The notes under the pieces are model-generated. The model did no database searches. It saw nothing but the letters and a program-made list of their open reading frames with translations, and was not told where the DNA came from. From Streptomonospora wellingtoniae (GTDB lineage Bacteria; Actinomycetota; Actinomycetes; Streptosporangiales; Streptosporangiaceae), in the NCBI RefSeq assembly GCF_031845375.1, contig NZ_JAVREK010000007.1:62001-126000 (forward strand): a stretch of 64,000 nucleotides of DNA. The letters are read 5' to 3'. Positions 8,488-18,090 of the stretch are shown here, one piece after another. Each line of letters begins with the position of its first letter. Within the stretch, counting starts at the first letter, position 1. Position numbers and translations under genes: made by a program.

Positions 8488-9381
8488 CTACTCGCTGAAG
8501 AGCGACTTCAGGATCCACAGCAGGCGCAGGATCTCGATGTAGAGCCAGACCAGTGTGACGGTCAGGCCGAACGCGAGCTGCCAGGAGTACTTGCGCGGCA
8601 GCCCCATGTTCAGTGCGTCCTCGATCTGGCGGAACTCGATCATGAGCATCGCAGCGGCCAGGGTGACCGCCAGCAGCGAGATGCCCAGGCCCAGCAGCGA
8701 GGGCTCGCGCAGCCCGAACCCGCCGGGGATGAACAGCGCGGCCACGAAGTTGACCAGCAGCAGCACCAGCAGGCCCGCGGCGGCGGCGGTGACGACCTTG
8801 ACGAAGGTGTTGGTCACCCGGATGATCCGCAGGCGGTAGACGGCCAGCACCGCGCCCGCCGCGATCAGCGTCCCGAAGACCGCCTGGGTCACCAGGGAGC
8901 CCATCGCCATGCCGTTCTGCGACATCAGCGACAGCTCGAAGACGCCGCTGAGACCGCCGACGAGCAGGCCCTCCAAGGCGCCGTAGGTCAGGATCAGCGC
9001 CGGGTTGGTGGACTGCTTGAAGGCGATCACCAGGCCCAGGACCAGGCCCCCGAGGGCCCCGATCAGGGCGAGGCCGAAGCCGAGCGGGTTGCCCGACACG
9101 GCCAGGAAGTAGGTGGGCACCGCGGTCAGCACGACCAGGCCGAGCGTCATCGCGGAGCGGACGACCACGTCGTCGATGCTCATCCGCTCCGCCGCGGAGG
9201 GCGTCTGCGGACCGTAACCGGGCTGGGGGTAGCCGTATCCGGCCTGCGGCGACGGCTGACCGTAGGGCTGGGCGTATCCGGCCTGGTAGGGGGCGCCCTG
9301 GCCGTACGGCGTCTGGCCGTATCCGGCCTGGCCGGACCGCATCGCCCGCTTGAGAACGGGGTTGGAACTCCTCATCCGCAT
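8488..9381 (-). CDS. Bax inhibitor-1 / YccA family membrane protein
   Basis: A 297-residue protein. Residues about 1-65 are a Gly/Tyr/Gln/Pro-rich cytoplasmic region (YGQ and PQAGYGYPQPGYG repeats). The rest has about seven membrane helices ending in the typical YSWQLAFGLTVTLVWLYIEILRLL segment of the actinobacterial Bax inhibitor-1 group. Family members are proposed pH-sensitive calcium leak channels; the bacterial role is poorly known. The ATG at 9381 has GGAAAGG 11 nt upstream; an ATG six bases downstream is an alternative. Confidence 0.87.
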   Translation of the reverse strand: MRMRSSNPVLKRAMRSGQAGYGQTPYGQGAPYQAGYAQPYGQPSPQAGYGYPQPGYGPQTPSAAERMSIDDVVVRSAMTLGLVVLTAVPTYFLAVSGNPLGFGLALIGALGGLVLGLVIAFKQSTNPALILTYGALEGLLVGGLSGVFELSLMSQNGMAMGSLVTQAVFGTLIAAGAVLAVYRLRIIRVTNTFVKVVTAAAAGLLVLLLVNFVAALFIPGGFGLREPSLLGLGISLLAVTLAAAMLMIEFRQIEDALNMGLPRKYSWQLAFGLTVTLVWLYIEILRLLWILKSLFSE

Positions 9382-9509
9382 GTCTGCGCAAGCCTTTCCA
9401 GGGCGTGACGTGTCTGCCGCTAACGTAACGCACAGCATCGCCGGCGGGTTCCCGCGCCATATCACAGGTAGGACTCGGCCCCGGCCGCACGCAGCGCAGG
9501 GCACCGCGG

Positions 9510-9531
9510 CCGGCCGGTGAGGACCGGCCGG
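9510..9531 (-). terminator. terminator after proline dehydrogenase
   Basis: A perfect 9-bp stem (CCGGCCGGT / ACCGGCCGG) with the loop GAGG lies 24 bp past the proline dehydrogenase stop, with further imperfect pairing outside. It probably ends the proline catabolism transcript. Confidence 0.6.
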
Positions 9532-9554
9532 TGCCGCGGCCCCTCTGCCCCGGG

Positions 9555-10481
9555 TCAGCCGTTCGTGAGCAGGGACCGGGCGAAGAAGGCCACGTTGGCC
9601 GGGCGCTCGGCGAGGCGCCGCATGAAGTAGCCGTACCACTCGTCGCCGTAGGGCACGTAGACGCGCATGCGCCTGCCCTGCTCGGCGATGCGGCGCTGCT
9701 CGTTCTCCCGGATGCCGTAGAGCATCTGGTGCTCGTAGTCGCCGGGGCCGCGGCCGCTGGAATCGGCGAGTGCGCCGGCGATCGACACCAGTCGCGGGTC
9801 GTGCGAGGCCACCATCGGGTAGCCCTGCCCGCCCATGAGAACGCGCAGGCAGCGGACGTAGGAGCGGTCGACCTCGGCCTTGTCCCGGTAGGCGACCGAT
9901 GCGGGCTCGTCGTAGGCGCCCTTGCACAGCCGCACGCGCGAACCGGCTCCGGACAGGTCGCGGCAGTCCGCCTGGGTGCGGTGCAGGTAGGCCTGGAGTA
10001 CCGCGCCCACCCACGGGAAGTCGGTCCGCAGCTCGGCGAGGATGGCCAGCGTGGAGTCCACGGTCGTGTGGTCCTCCATGTCCAGGGTGACCGTGGTGCC
10101 CGCCGCCGCGGCGGCCTCGCAGATGCGCCGGGCGTTGTCCAGCGCGATCTTCTCGCCGTCGTCGGGCAGGAACTGGCCCACCGCCGACAGCTTCACCGAC
10201 ACCTCGGCGCGGTCGGCCAGGCCCGTGCGGCCCAGCTCTGCGAGCAGCCGCGAGTAGGCGTCGACGGTCTCGTGCGCCTGGTCGGCGTCGCGGGTGTCCT
10301 CGCCCAGGTGGTCCAGGGTCACCAGGCGGGCGGCGGTCAGCCGCTCGACAGCGGGCAGCGCCGACTCCAGCGTCGAGCCGGCGACGTACTTGGCCACCAG
10401 GCCCCGGGTGACCGGAGCACGCTCGACCAGCGTGCGGCAGGTGCGCGACCGCGCCGCGGCCAGCAGTGTCGTACGAAGCAT
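9555..10481 (-). CDS. proline dehydrogenase
   Basis: A 308-residue monofunctional flavoenzyme that oxidises L-proline to pyrroline-5-carboxylate and passes electrons to quinone. The (beta/alpha)8 PRODH domain spans the protein: SVKLSAVGQ, LDMEDHTTVD, QAYLHRTQAD, RLCKGAYDEP and the C-terminal YVPYGDEWYGYFMRRLAERPAN substrate-binding segment with the paired arginines. Strong AGGAGA sequence precedes the ATG. It lies 244 bp downstream of the P5C dehydrogenase gene on the same strand; together they convert proline to glutamate. A long hairpin sits between the two. Confidence 0.94.
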   Translation of the reverse strand: MLRTTLLAAARSRTCRTLVERAPVTRGLVAKYVAGSTLESALPAVERLTAARLVTLDHLGEDTRDADQAHETVDAYSRLLAELGRTGLADRAEVSVKLSAVGQFLPDDGEKIALDNARRICEAAAAAGTTVTLDMEDHTTVDSTLAILAELRTDFPWVGAVLQAYLHRTQADCRDLSGAGSRVRLCKGAYDEPASVAYRDKAEVDRSYVRCLRVLMGGQGYPMVASHDPRLVSIAGALADSSGRGPGDYEHQMLYGIRENEQRRIAEQGRRMRVYVPYGDEWYGYFMRRLAERPANVAFFARSLLTNG

Positions 10482-10548
10482 GTGCGACCTCGTTCTCCTC
10501 GTGCCCGCCGATCCGGGTAGCGGTCCAGCGGTGCGGCTAGCTCGTGCC

Positions 10549-10587
10549 CCGCCGGGCCCGCGCCCGGTCGGGGCGCGGGCCCGGCGG
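10549..10587 (-). terminator. 17-bp perfect hairpin between P5C dehydrogenase and proline dehydrogenase genes
   Basis: Two perfect 17-bp G/C-only arms (10549-10565 and 10571-10587) with a 5-nt loop. It lies 139 bp past the P5C dehydrogenase stop and about 70 bp before the proline dehydrogenase start. It has no T-run. It could partly terminate or stabilise the upstream message, setting the ratio of the two enzymes. Confidence 0.6.
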
Positions 10588-10725
10588 AGTGTCCGCCCAC
10601 AGGGTGTGTCCGGCCGGCTCCGTCCCTCGCGCGCGGCGCACGCGCCGTGTGGGCCGCGCGCCCGAGGCGCGGGGCGCGGTCCTCGGCGCGGGGGGCCGCG
10701 CGGCGGGAGGGTGCCTCGAACGCCC

Positions 10726-12351
<1,626 letters not shown>

Positions 12352-12381
12352 GGGCCCTCCCTCGGTTCGTCTGGTGGAACC

Positions 12382-12466
12382 GGACAAACGTAGATGAAGC
12401 AGGCCGAGGTCGGCCTTGTCGCGCACGCCACGATTCCCACCGCGCGGTTGGCCGATAGGACAAACG
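12382..12466. promoter_or_regulatory. divergent control region with repeated GGACAAACG motif
   Basis: The 138-bp gap between P5C dehydrogenase and the PucR regulator carries the nonamer GGACAAACG twice in direct orientation (12382-12390 and 12458-12466), one copy close to each start. These are candidate binding sites for the neighbouring PucR protein, by position only. Confidence 0.4.
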
Positions 12467-12489
12467 GGGATGCGACAGAATAGACGGTC

Positions 12490-14304
12490 ATGGACGTGCC
12501 ATCGGATCCCTACGCAGCGCCCGCCGCGGCCGGTACCGCAGGTGAGGGCGCGGGCATCCCGCTGCGCCGGCTGCTGCTGGCCGTGGGCGACCCGCTCGTG
12601 GACGTGCTCGCGGCTCCCGCGGGCCTGGATGTGCGGGTGGACAATGTGGTCATCGTCGACCCCGAGGACGAGGCCGAGGCCTTCGCCGGGGACCTGGTGC
12701 TGCTGATCGGGGCGCGCGGCAGCGCCGCCCGGCACCTGGTCCGCGCGGCCGCGCGGCGCGGCGCGGCCGCCGTGGCGGTGAAGGTCCACTCCGACGAGCC
12801 CGCGTATCCGCCGCCCCAGGGCTGGGGCACGGCGCCGCAGGTGCGGCGCGGCGGCGAGGAGGTCGCCCTGCTGCGTGCCGAGGCCAGCGATGCGGGGGTT
12901 GCGCTGCTGGGCGTGCGCCCGGAGGTGCGCTGGGACCAACTGCAGTCGCTGTGCCGCAGCGTGCTCGACGACGCCCGGCTGACCTCCGAAGCCGACCTGG
13001 GCGAGACCGCCGGCGACCTGTACTCGCTGGCGCAGACGATCTCCGCGCTGACGGGCGGGCTGGTGACCATCGAGGACGCGGCCAGCCGGGTGCTGGCCCA
13101 TTCGAGCGGCGAGGAGGCCGACGAGCTGCGCCGGCTGTCGGTACTCGGGCGCCGCGGCCCCGAGCAGTACCTCGCACTGCTGCGGGAGTGGGGCGTGTTC
13201 TCGCGGCTGCGCGCCGGCGAAGAGGTGGTGCGCATCGACGAGCACCCGCAGTTGGGCATCCGGCGGCGGCTGGCGGTGGGCATCCACGCGGGCTCGCAGC
13301 CGCTGGGCACGATCTGGGTGCAGGAGGGCGCCCACTCCCTCGCCGAGGACGCCGAGCAGGCGCTGCTGGGCGCGGCGCGGATGACGGCGCTGCACCTGGT
13401 GCGGCACCGCACCGAGGCCACGGTGGGGCTGCGGCTGCGCGACGACCTGCTGGCCAGCCTGCTGGAGGGCCGCATCGAAGCGGCGGCGCTGGCCGACACG
13501 ATCGAGGTCAACACCGACCGGCCGGCACTCGTGGTCGCCTTCGCCATCTCGCCGTCGGGGGCGCCGGGCGCGGGCGGTCGCGCCGAGCCCGCCCGCGGCG
13601 GTGGGACCGACCGCTCCGGCCGGGAGCTGAACCGGCGGCGGCTGGTGGACCTGATCACCGTGCACACCGCCGCCTACCGCCGCACGTCGCTGGTCACGGC
13701 AGTGGGCGGACGGATCTACGTGCTGATGCCCGACCTCGCGCGGGGCGGCGGGTCGAGCGGCTCCGGCAACGCGGACTCCGCGGCCGACTCCTCCCGGCGC
13801 TCGGCCGAGTCGTCGGTGCTGGCGCTGACCCGAAAGACCGTCGAGGCGGCCCGGGCCACGCTCGGGGTGGCGGTGCAGGGGGCCGTGGGCTCGGCGGTGA
13901 ACTCGCTGGGCGCCATCCCCGACTCCCGCGCCGAGGCCGACCGCATCCTGGACGCGATGGGGCGCGACCTGGCGATGGACGTCGCCACCATGTCCGACGT
14001 GCGCACCCGGGTCCTCATCAGCGAGACCCTGGCCTACCTGCGCGGCACGCCCGCACTGCGCGACCCCCGTGTCAGCGCCCTCGCCGACCACGACGCCGCG
14101 CAGGGCTCGGACCTGGTGGTATCGCTGCTGGCCTACCTGGAGGAGTTCGGCGACGTCCGCACCGCGGCCGCCCGGCTGCACATCCACCCCAACACCCTGC
14201 GCTACAGGGTCCGCCGAGCGGAGTCGGTCAGCGGCATCGACCTCTCCGACCCCACCCAGCGGCTGTTCACCCACCTCCAACTGCTGATGGAGCGCGCCAC
14301 GTGA
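12490..14304 (+). CDS. PucR-family transcriptional regulator of proline catabolism
   Basis: A 604-residue regulator with an N-terminal PucR-type sensor region, a middle GGDEF-like/CdaR segment and a C-terminal helix-turn-helix (VRTAAARLHIHPNTLRYRVRRAE) typical of the PucR/CdaR family. Two Gly/Ser-rich linkers (near residues 355-378 and 415-440) lengthen it. It is divergently transcribed from the P5C dehydrogenase gene, and in actinobacteria PucR proteins beside PRODH/P5CDH genes are activators responding to proline or P5C. That role is inferred from family and context. Confidence 0.9.
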   Translation: MDVPSDPYAAPAAAGTAGEGAGIPLRRLLLAVGDPLVDVLAAPAGLDVRVDNVVIVDPEDEAEAFAGDLVLLIGARGSAARHLVRAAARRGAAAVAVKVHSDEPAYPPPQGWGTAPQVRRGGEEVALLRAEASDAGVALLGVRPEVRWDQLQSLCRSVLDDARLTSEADLGETAGDLYSLAQTISALTGGLVTIEDAASRVLAHSSGEEADELRRLSVLGRRGPEQYLALLREWGVFSRLRAGEEVVRIDEHPQLGIRRRLAVGIHAGSQPLGTIWVQEGAHSLAEDAEQALLGAARMTALHLVRHRTEATVGLRLRDDLLASLLEGRIEAAALADTIEVNTDRPALVVAFAISPSGAPGAGGRAEPARGGGTDRSGRELNRRRLVDLITVHTAAYRRTSLVTAVGGRIYVLMPDLARGGGSSGSGNADSAADSSRRSAESSVLALTRKTVEAARATLGVAVQGAVGSAVNSLGAIPDSRAEADRILDAMGRDLAMDVATMSDVRTRVLISETLAYLRGTPALRDPRVSALADHDAAQGSDLVVSLLAYLEEFGDVRTAAARLHIHPNTLRYRVRRAESVSGIDLSDPTQRLFTHLQLLMERAT

Positions 14305-14327
14305 CCGGCCCCGCAGGCGGGCCCGTC

Positions 14328-15188
14328 CTATGGCGCCATGGCATCGAGGACCGGAACGAGCTGCTCCTCCTCGTAGTCGAGGTGCCCCTCCAGCTCGGCG
14401 ACGAGGCGGTCGACGTCGGCGGCGACGGCGGCGGGGTCGGCGGCGGAGTCGGCGAGGCGGGACTTGAGCTGTTCCAGCAGCACCTCCACGCGCTCGTGTT
14501 CCTCACCCAGGCGCGCGATGACGCCGGCGAGCTCGGGGCGGGCCTCGGCGATACCGGGGAACATCCCGGCGTCCTCCATCGTGTGGTGGTGGCCCAGGCC
14601 CTGGCAGACGGTCAGGCAGTTGATACGCAGCTGGGCGCCCAGGGCCGGGCCCGAGCGGGCGACCTCCTCGCGAATCGTCGCGAGTTCGCGCCGGAACGCG
14701 TCGTGCAGGACCTTGAGGCCCTCACCCATGCGCGTCTCGACGGCCTCGCCGCCGACCGGATGCAGCGCGACGACGGGGATGGTGCGCTCGGTACCGGCCT
14801 GGTACTCGGCCCAGCCGGGGTCGGCCTCGGCGGCGCGGGCGAAGAGCGTCTCGCGCTCCCGCCCTTCCAGCACGACGGCGTCGGCCTCCAGCACGAACAC
14901 CCCGTTCTCGACGGTCACGCGCGGGTGGGCGCGCAGGTTGTGGAACCAGGCCGGATGGCGGTCCGCGCCTCCGGCGGAGGCGATGACCAGGATGCGCTCG
15001 CCGTCGGGTAGGAACCCCAGCGGCGTGGTGCGGCGCCTTCCCGAGCGGGCTCCGGTCGTGGTCAGCAGCAACAGCCGGGCCCCTTCGAACATGCCGCCGA
15101 CGCGGCCGTGGTTGGCCCGGAACTCCTCGATGATCGCCCTGTTGAAGTCGCCGGTGTCGAATCCGTCTTCGCTCTGCTCTTCGGTCAT
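14328..15188 (-). CDS. Ddn-type F420-dependent nitroreductase domain fused to a hemerythrin domain
   Basis: A 286-residue two-domain protein. Residues about 12-140 match the deazaflavin-dependent nitroreductase/quinone reductase family (TTTGARSGRRRTTPLGFL, HPAWFHNLRAHPRVTVE), a split beta-barrel that binds F420. Residues about 155-285 are a hemerythrin HHE helical bundle with candidate di-iron ligands in LKVLHDAF, GHHHTMEDAG, EEHERVE and HLDYEEEQLV. The pairing suggests electron transfer from F420H2 to a di-iron centre or an oxygen/NO-responsive quinone reductase; this is inference. It is convergent with the PucR gene, 23 bp away. Confidence 0.88.
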   Translation of the reverse strand: MTEEQSEDGFDTGDFNRAIIEEFRANHGRVGGMFEGARLLLLTTTGARSGRRRTTPLGFLPDGERILVIASAGGADRHPAWFHNLRAHPRVTVENGVFVLEADAVVLEGRERETLFARAAEADPGWAEYQAGTERTIPVVALHPVGGEAVETRMGEGLKVLHDAFRRELATIREEVARSGPALGAQLRINCLTVCQGLGHHHTMEDAGMFPGIAEARPELAGVIARLGEEHERVEVLLEQLKSRLADSAADPAAVAADVDRLVAELEGHLDYEEEQLVPVLDAMAP

Positions 15189-15812
15189 GCGGTGCTTACT
15201 CCCAGTGTGGTCGATCCGCTGTCGCGGGCGTCGGTCTGCGGCGAGGACGCGCGGAATCCGCGCAAGCGGGCGCGGTGCGCGAGACGCGGTTTCGGGCGCA
15301 CACGCGTCGCCCCGCCGCCGAGCGCGGCAGCCTCGGTGGCGGCGGGCCGGAGCGCGCCTGGAGGCCGCGCGGGCGCGGCGGAACCGGCGCGCGCGGCGGG
15401 TGCGAGACCGGGCGGTCCGAACGCCCGCGCCCGGGGTGCCGGCGCCGGTGCAGACCGGGCCGCGACGGACCGGGGGTTGCGAGGGGATGACGCGGGTGTG
15501 CCCGCGACGGTCAGACGGCGCCTGTGAATCGGCTGCTCACGACATCATCCCCTTCGGCGGCTCGGGGTGCCCTCCGCAGGCCGCATGCCTCTCCGGCGGC
15601 GGTTGGCACCCCCGGAATCCAAGCCCATGGCGGCGACCGCGTCAACAGCGCTGACCGGCTCCGGACACCGCGGCGCAGAGGGCCGGGCGGATGCGCCCAG
15701 AGGGGAGCCGCGGCGCTGCGGAGAGGGCGGGTGTCGCTGCCGTGCTCGGGAGGCGGCGGTGCCGCCGCACACCCACGAAGCCCGGCCGGCGTACCCGCGC
15801 CGAGCTCAGCTG
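15189..15812. other. long intergenic region
   Basis: About 620 bp between the Ddn-hemerythrin gene start and the tRNA-like gene. Frames here are open on both strands only because of high GC, and their translations are Arg/Pro/Gly-rich without recognisable domains. No gene, repeat or strong hairpin was recognised. Confidence 0.5.
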
Positions 15813-15886
15813 TACCCCCGGTCGGACTCGAACCGACACTTGTGACCCTTTTAGGGGGCCTGCCTCTACCATTGGGCTACGAGGGC
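15813..15886 (-). tRNA. atypical tRNA, anticodon read as UAA
   Basis: A 74-nt cloverleaf can be drawn on the minus strand. It has a 7-bp acceptor with G-U pairs at 1:72 and 5:68, a short D-arm, and an anticodon stem GGCCC/GGGTC. It also has a 6-nt variable loop and a T-arm GTCGG-TTCGAGT-CCGAC. The anticodon loop is CCTAAAA, giving UAA at positions 34-36 but C instead of the near-invariant U at position 33. The short variable loop is unlike a normal class II leucine tRNA. CCA is not encoded. It may be a specialised, non-canonical or decaying tRNA; its amino acid is uncertain. Confidence 0.65.
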
Positions 15887-16294
15887 GGCACCATCCTACC
15901 GGGGATGGCCGATTCAACGGGATTCGCGCCGGTTCGACCAGCCGACATGCGCAGGCGCCTCGCGCTCGCGCGAGCCCTCACCGCCGCGACGGCGCCGCTC
16001 CCACGGGCGTGCCCGCCCTGCCCCGCCCTGGACCGGCCCGCTCGAATCCGTCGACCGCCCGGGCGCGTCGCTCCCCGTGTCATGGTGCGCCGTCTGCATC
16101 GGTGTGACCGCCGTCCCCGGACGTTCCGACGGAAGGGCCCCGCAATGCGGCCGACGATGTCCGGGCACTGCTGCGTTGCCCGGGAGGGGACCGGCACCGC
16201 CGTCGTCGGCCCGGGCCGACCGAGCCGCAGGAGCGCAGAGGTACGGCCGGCCCCCCGCCAGGGGCCGGCCGTCATGGGGCATCCGGCTACCGCG
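15887..16294. other. intergenic region downstream of ndh
   Basis: About 400 bp without a recognised gene between ndh and the tRNA. The only clear structure is the terminator at 16243-16272. The region just upstream of the tRNA (about 15890-15940) should carry its promoter but no clear boxes were seen. Confidence 0.5.
16243..16272 (-). terminator. terminator after ndh
   Basis: A perfect 12-bp stem (ACGGCCGGCCCC / GGGGCCGGCCGT) with a 6-nt loop, 22 bp past the ndh stop. Confidence 0.75.
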
Positions 16295-17674
16295 CTAGCT
16301 GACCCGGCGCAGCAGCTGCCCGTTCTCCACCTGGGGCCTGCTCGCGTCCTCGAAGGCTTGGCGCGGGTCCTCCATCTCGGGCAGGGCCGCGAAGTCGCGC
16401 CGCAGGAAGAACCCGACGATCCAGTCCGCCAGCACGCGCATCTTCCGGTTGAAGGTCGGCACCGCGTAGAGGTGGTAGGAGCGGTGCGCGTACCACGCCA
16501 GCCGACCGGTCAGCTTGATCCGGCCGAAGAGCTGGGCGGCACCCTTGTGCAGTCCCAGGCCGGCCACCGCGCCCAGGTTGCTGTGGACGTAGCGGGTCAT
16601 CTCCTTGCCGCGCAGCGCGGAGATGACGTTGGCGGCCAGCACGGGGGCCTGGCGCACGGCGTTCTGCGCGTTGGGCGGGTAGAAGCCGCCCTTGCCGTCG
16701 GGCACCTGGGCGTTGTCGCCGCCGGCGAAGGCGTTGTCCACACCGTTGACGGTGAGGTACTCGCTGGTGTCGAGGTGGCCCTTGGGCCCCAGCGGCAGGT
16801 CGCCGGCCTGCACGACCGGGCTGGGCTTGACGCCGGCGGTCCACACGAGCGTCCCGGCGTCGAACTCGGTGCCGTCGCTGAGCTTGATGCGCTGGTCGAC
16901 TGCGGACTCCAGGAACGTGGACAGCCGCACGTCGATCCCGCGCCGCTTGAGCTGGTTCAGCGACTTCTCACCGACGTCGCTGCCCACCTCGGGCAGGATC
17001 TTGTCCGCCGCCTCGATCAGGTAGAAGCGCAGGTCGTCGGCGCTGATGGAGGTGTAGATCCGCGTGGCGTCGCGGGCGAGGTCCTCCAGCTCGGCGACCG
17101 CCTCGGCACCGGCGAAACCGCCGCCGACGAAGACGAAGTTGAGCGCCTTGCGGCGGATCTCGGGGTCGTCGGTGGAGTCGGCGATGTTCAGCTGCTCCAG
17201 CACGTGGTTGCGCAGGAAGACGGCCTCTTCGACCGTCTTGATTCCGATCCCGCACTCGGCCAGCCCCGGGATGGGCAGGGTCCGCGAGACGGCGCCGGTG
17301 GCCATCACGATGTGGTCGTAGGAGATCCGGCGGGGGTCGCCCACGGCGGGCTCGAAGTCGACCGAGCGGTTCGCGTGGTCCACGCGGATCACGCGGCCCG
17401 TGAGCACGCGCACCCGGTCGAAGACCTTGCGCAGCGGAACGACGACGTGGCGCGGGGAGATGCTGCCGGCAGCGATCTCCGGAAGGAACGGCTGGTAGGT
17501 CATGTAGGAGTTGGGGTCGACGACCGTGATGCGGGCTTCGCCCGGCCCCAGCTTCTTCTCCAGCTGCTTCGCGGTGTACATGCCCAGGTACCCACCGCCG
17601 ACGATGAGTACGTGCGGGATGTCTTCCCTGTCACCGCCGCCGTGCACGAGGCGGTAGTTCCTGCCTTCGGTCAT
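16295..17674 (-). CDS. ndh: type II NADH:quinone dehydrogenase
   Basis: A 459-residue single-subunit flavoprotein that oxidises NADH and reduces menaquinone without proton pumping. The FAD-binding Rossmann motif is VLIVGGGYLGMYTA (about residues 22-35), and the NADH-binding one is NFVFVGGGFAGAEAVAEL (about 180-197). LVWTAGVKPSP and the FAGGDNAQVPD segment are typical of NDH-2. The C-terminal hydrophobic/amphipathic region would hold it on the inner face of the membrane. Two Rex-like operators lie 150-275 bp upstream, fitting NADH/NAD+-responsive control as known for Streptomyces ndh. A purine-rich AAGGGCGG precedes the ATG. Confidence 0.93.
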   Translation of the reverse strand: MTEGRNYRLVHGGGDREDIPHVLIVGGGYLGMYTAKQLEKKLGPGEARITVVDPNSYMTYQPFLPEIAAGSISPRHVVVPLRKVFDRVRVLTGRVIRVDHANRSVDFEPAVGDPRRISYDHIVMATGAVSRTLPIPGLAECGIGIKTVEEAVFLRNHVLEQLNIADSTDDPEIRRKALNFVFVGGGFAGAEAVAELEDLARDATRIYTSISADDLRFYLIEAADKILPEVGSDVGEKSLNQLKRRGIDVRLSTFLESAVDQRIKLSDGTEFDAGTLVWTAGVKPSPVVQAGDLPLGPKGHLDTSEYLTVNGVDNAFAGGDNAQVPDGKGGFYPPNAQNAVRQAPVLAANVISALRGKEMTRYVHSNLGAVAGLGLHKGAAQLFGRIKLTGRLAWYAHRSYHLYAVPTFNRKMRVLADWIVGFFLRRDFAALPEMEDPRQAFEDASRPQVENGQLLRRVS

Positions 17675-17825
17675 CGCGCATCCGCCCTTGAATCCCGTTC
17701 CACGCCCCCGGTCCGGGGCGCCAAAATCGGTAAGTCTTCGTTGACTGGCATGTTCCCTGTCGTCTTCCGACGGAAAGAACGCTCTTCTTCACCCGAGAGT
17801 CGAGGGTCCCTCTCTCTCCTCCTGC

Positions 17826-17843
17826 TTGTGCATTCTTTCACAA
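17826..17843. promoter_or_regulatory. Rex operator (ROP) candidate 1 upstream of ndh
   Basis: TTGTGCATTCTTTCACAA: perfect TTGTG and CACAA half-sites with the 8-bp spacing of the Rex consensus TTGTGAANNNNTTCACAA. It lies about 150 bp upstream of the ndh start. Confidence 0.75.
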
Positions 17844-17929
17844 GCCGCTCTTAACATGAAAGCGGCGCCGGCCACAGGTTTAGACCATGATTCGCCGCAT
17901 CATGCGATCGTTTATGCAGGTCAGAGAGC

Positions 17930-17947
17930 TTGTGAAGGGATTCACGC
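17930..17947. promoter_or_regulatory. Rex operator (ROP) candidate 2 upstream of ndh
   Basis: TTGTGAAGGGATTCACGC: matches the Rex consensus at all but the last two positions, about 255 bp upstream of the ndh start. Two tandem ROP-like sites make chance occurrence less likely. Confidence 0.65.
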
Positions 17948-18090
17948 ACTGAATCGCAGGTGACGCGTCTCACCGGGGCCGCCAACCGGGGTCACACTCG
18001 CCCGGCGGCTCCGTCCCAGCACACGGCGCCGGTTCGCGCCGTAGCCCGCACCGTGTGCCGGCCGGCGCACGCCGCAGCCTCGGAAGAGGG

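Larger units (their letters stand above)
17675..18090. other. ndh upstream regulatory region
   Basis: A 416-bp gap on the ndh side of the Ppx/GppA gene. It is locally less GC-rich than its surroundings (about 17740-17950) and contains the two Rex-like dyads listed separately. No protein-coding gene was recognised in it. Confidence 0.6.

Noticed and set aside
15275..15527. Short Arg/Gly-rich frames between the Ddn-hemerythrin gene and the tRNA
   Set aside because: Composition is that of random GC-rich DNA, with no start signal or domain.
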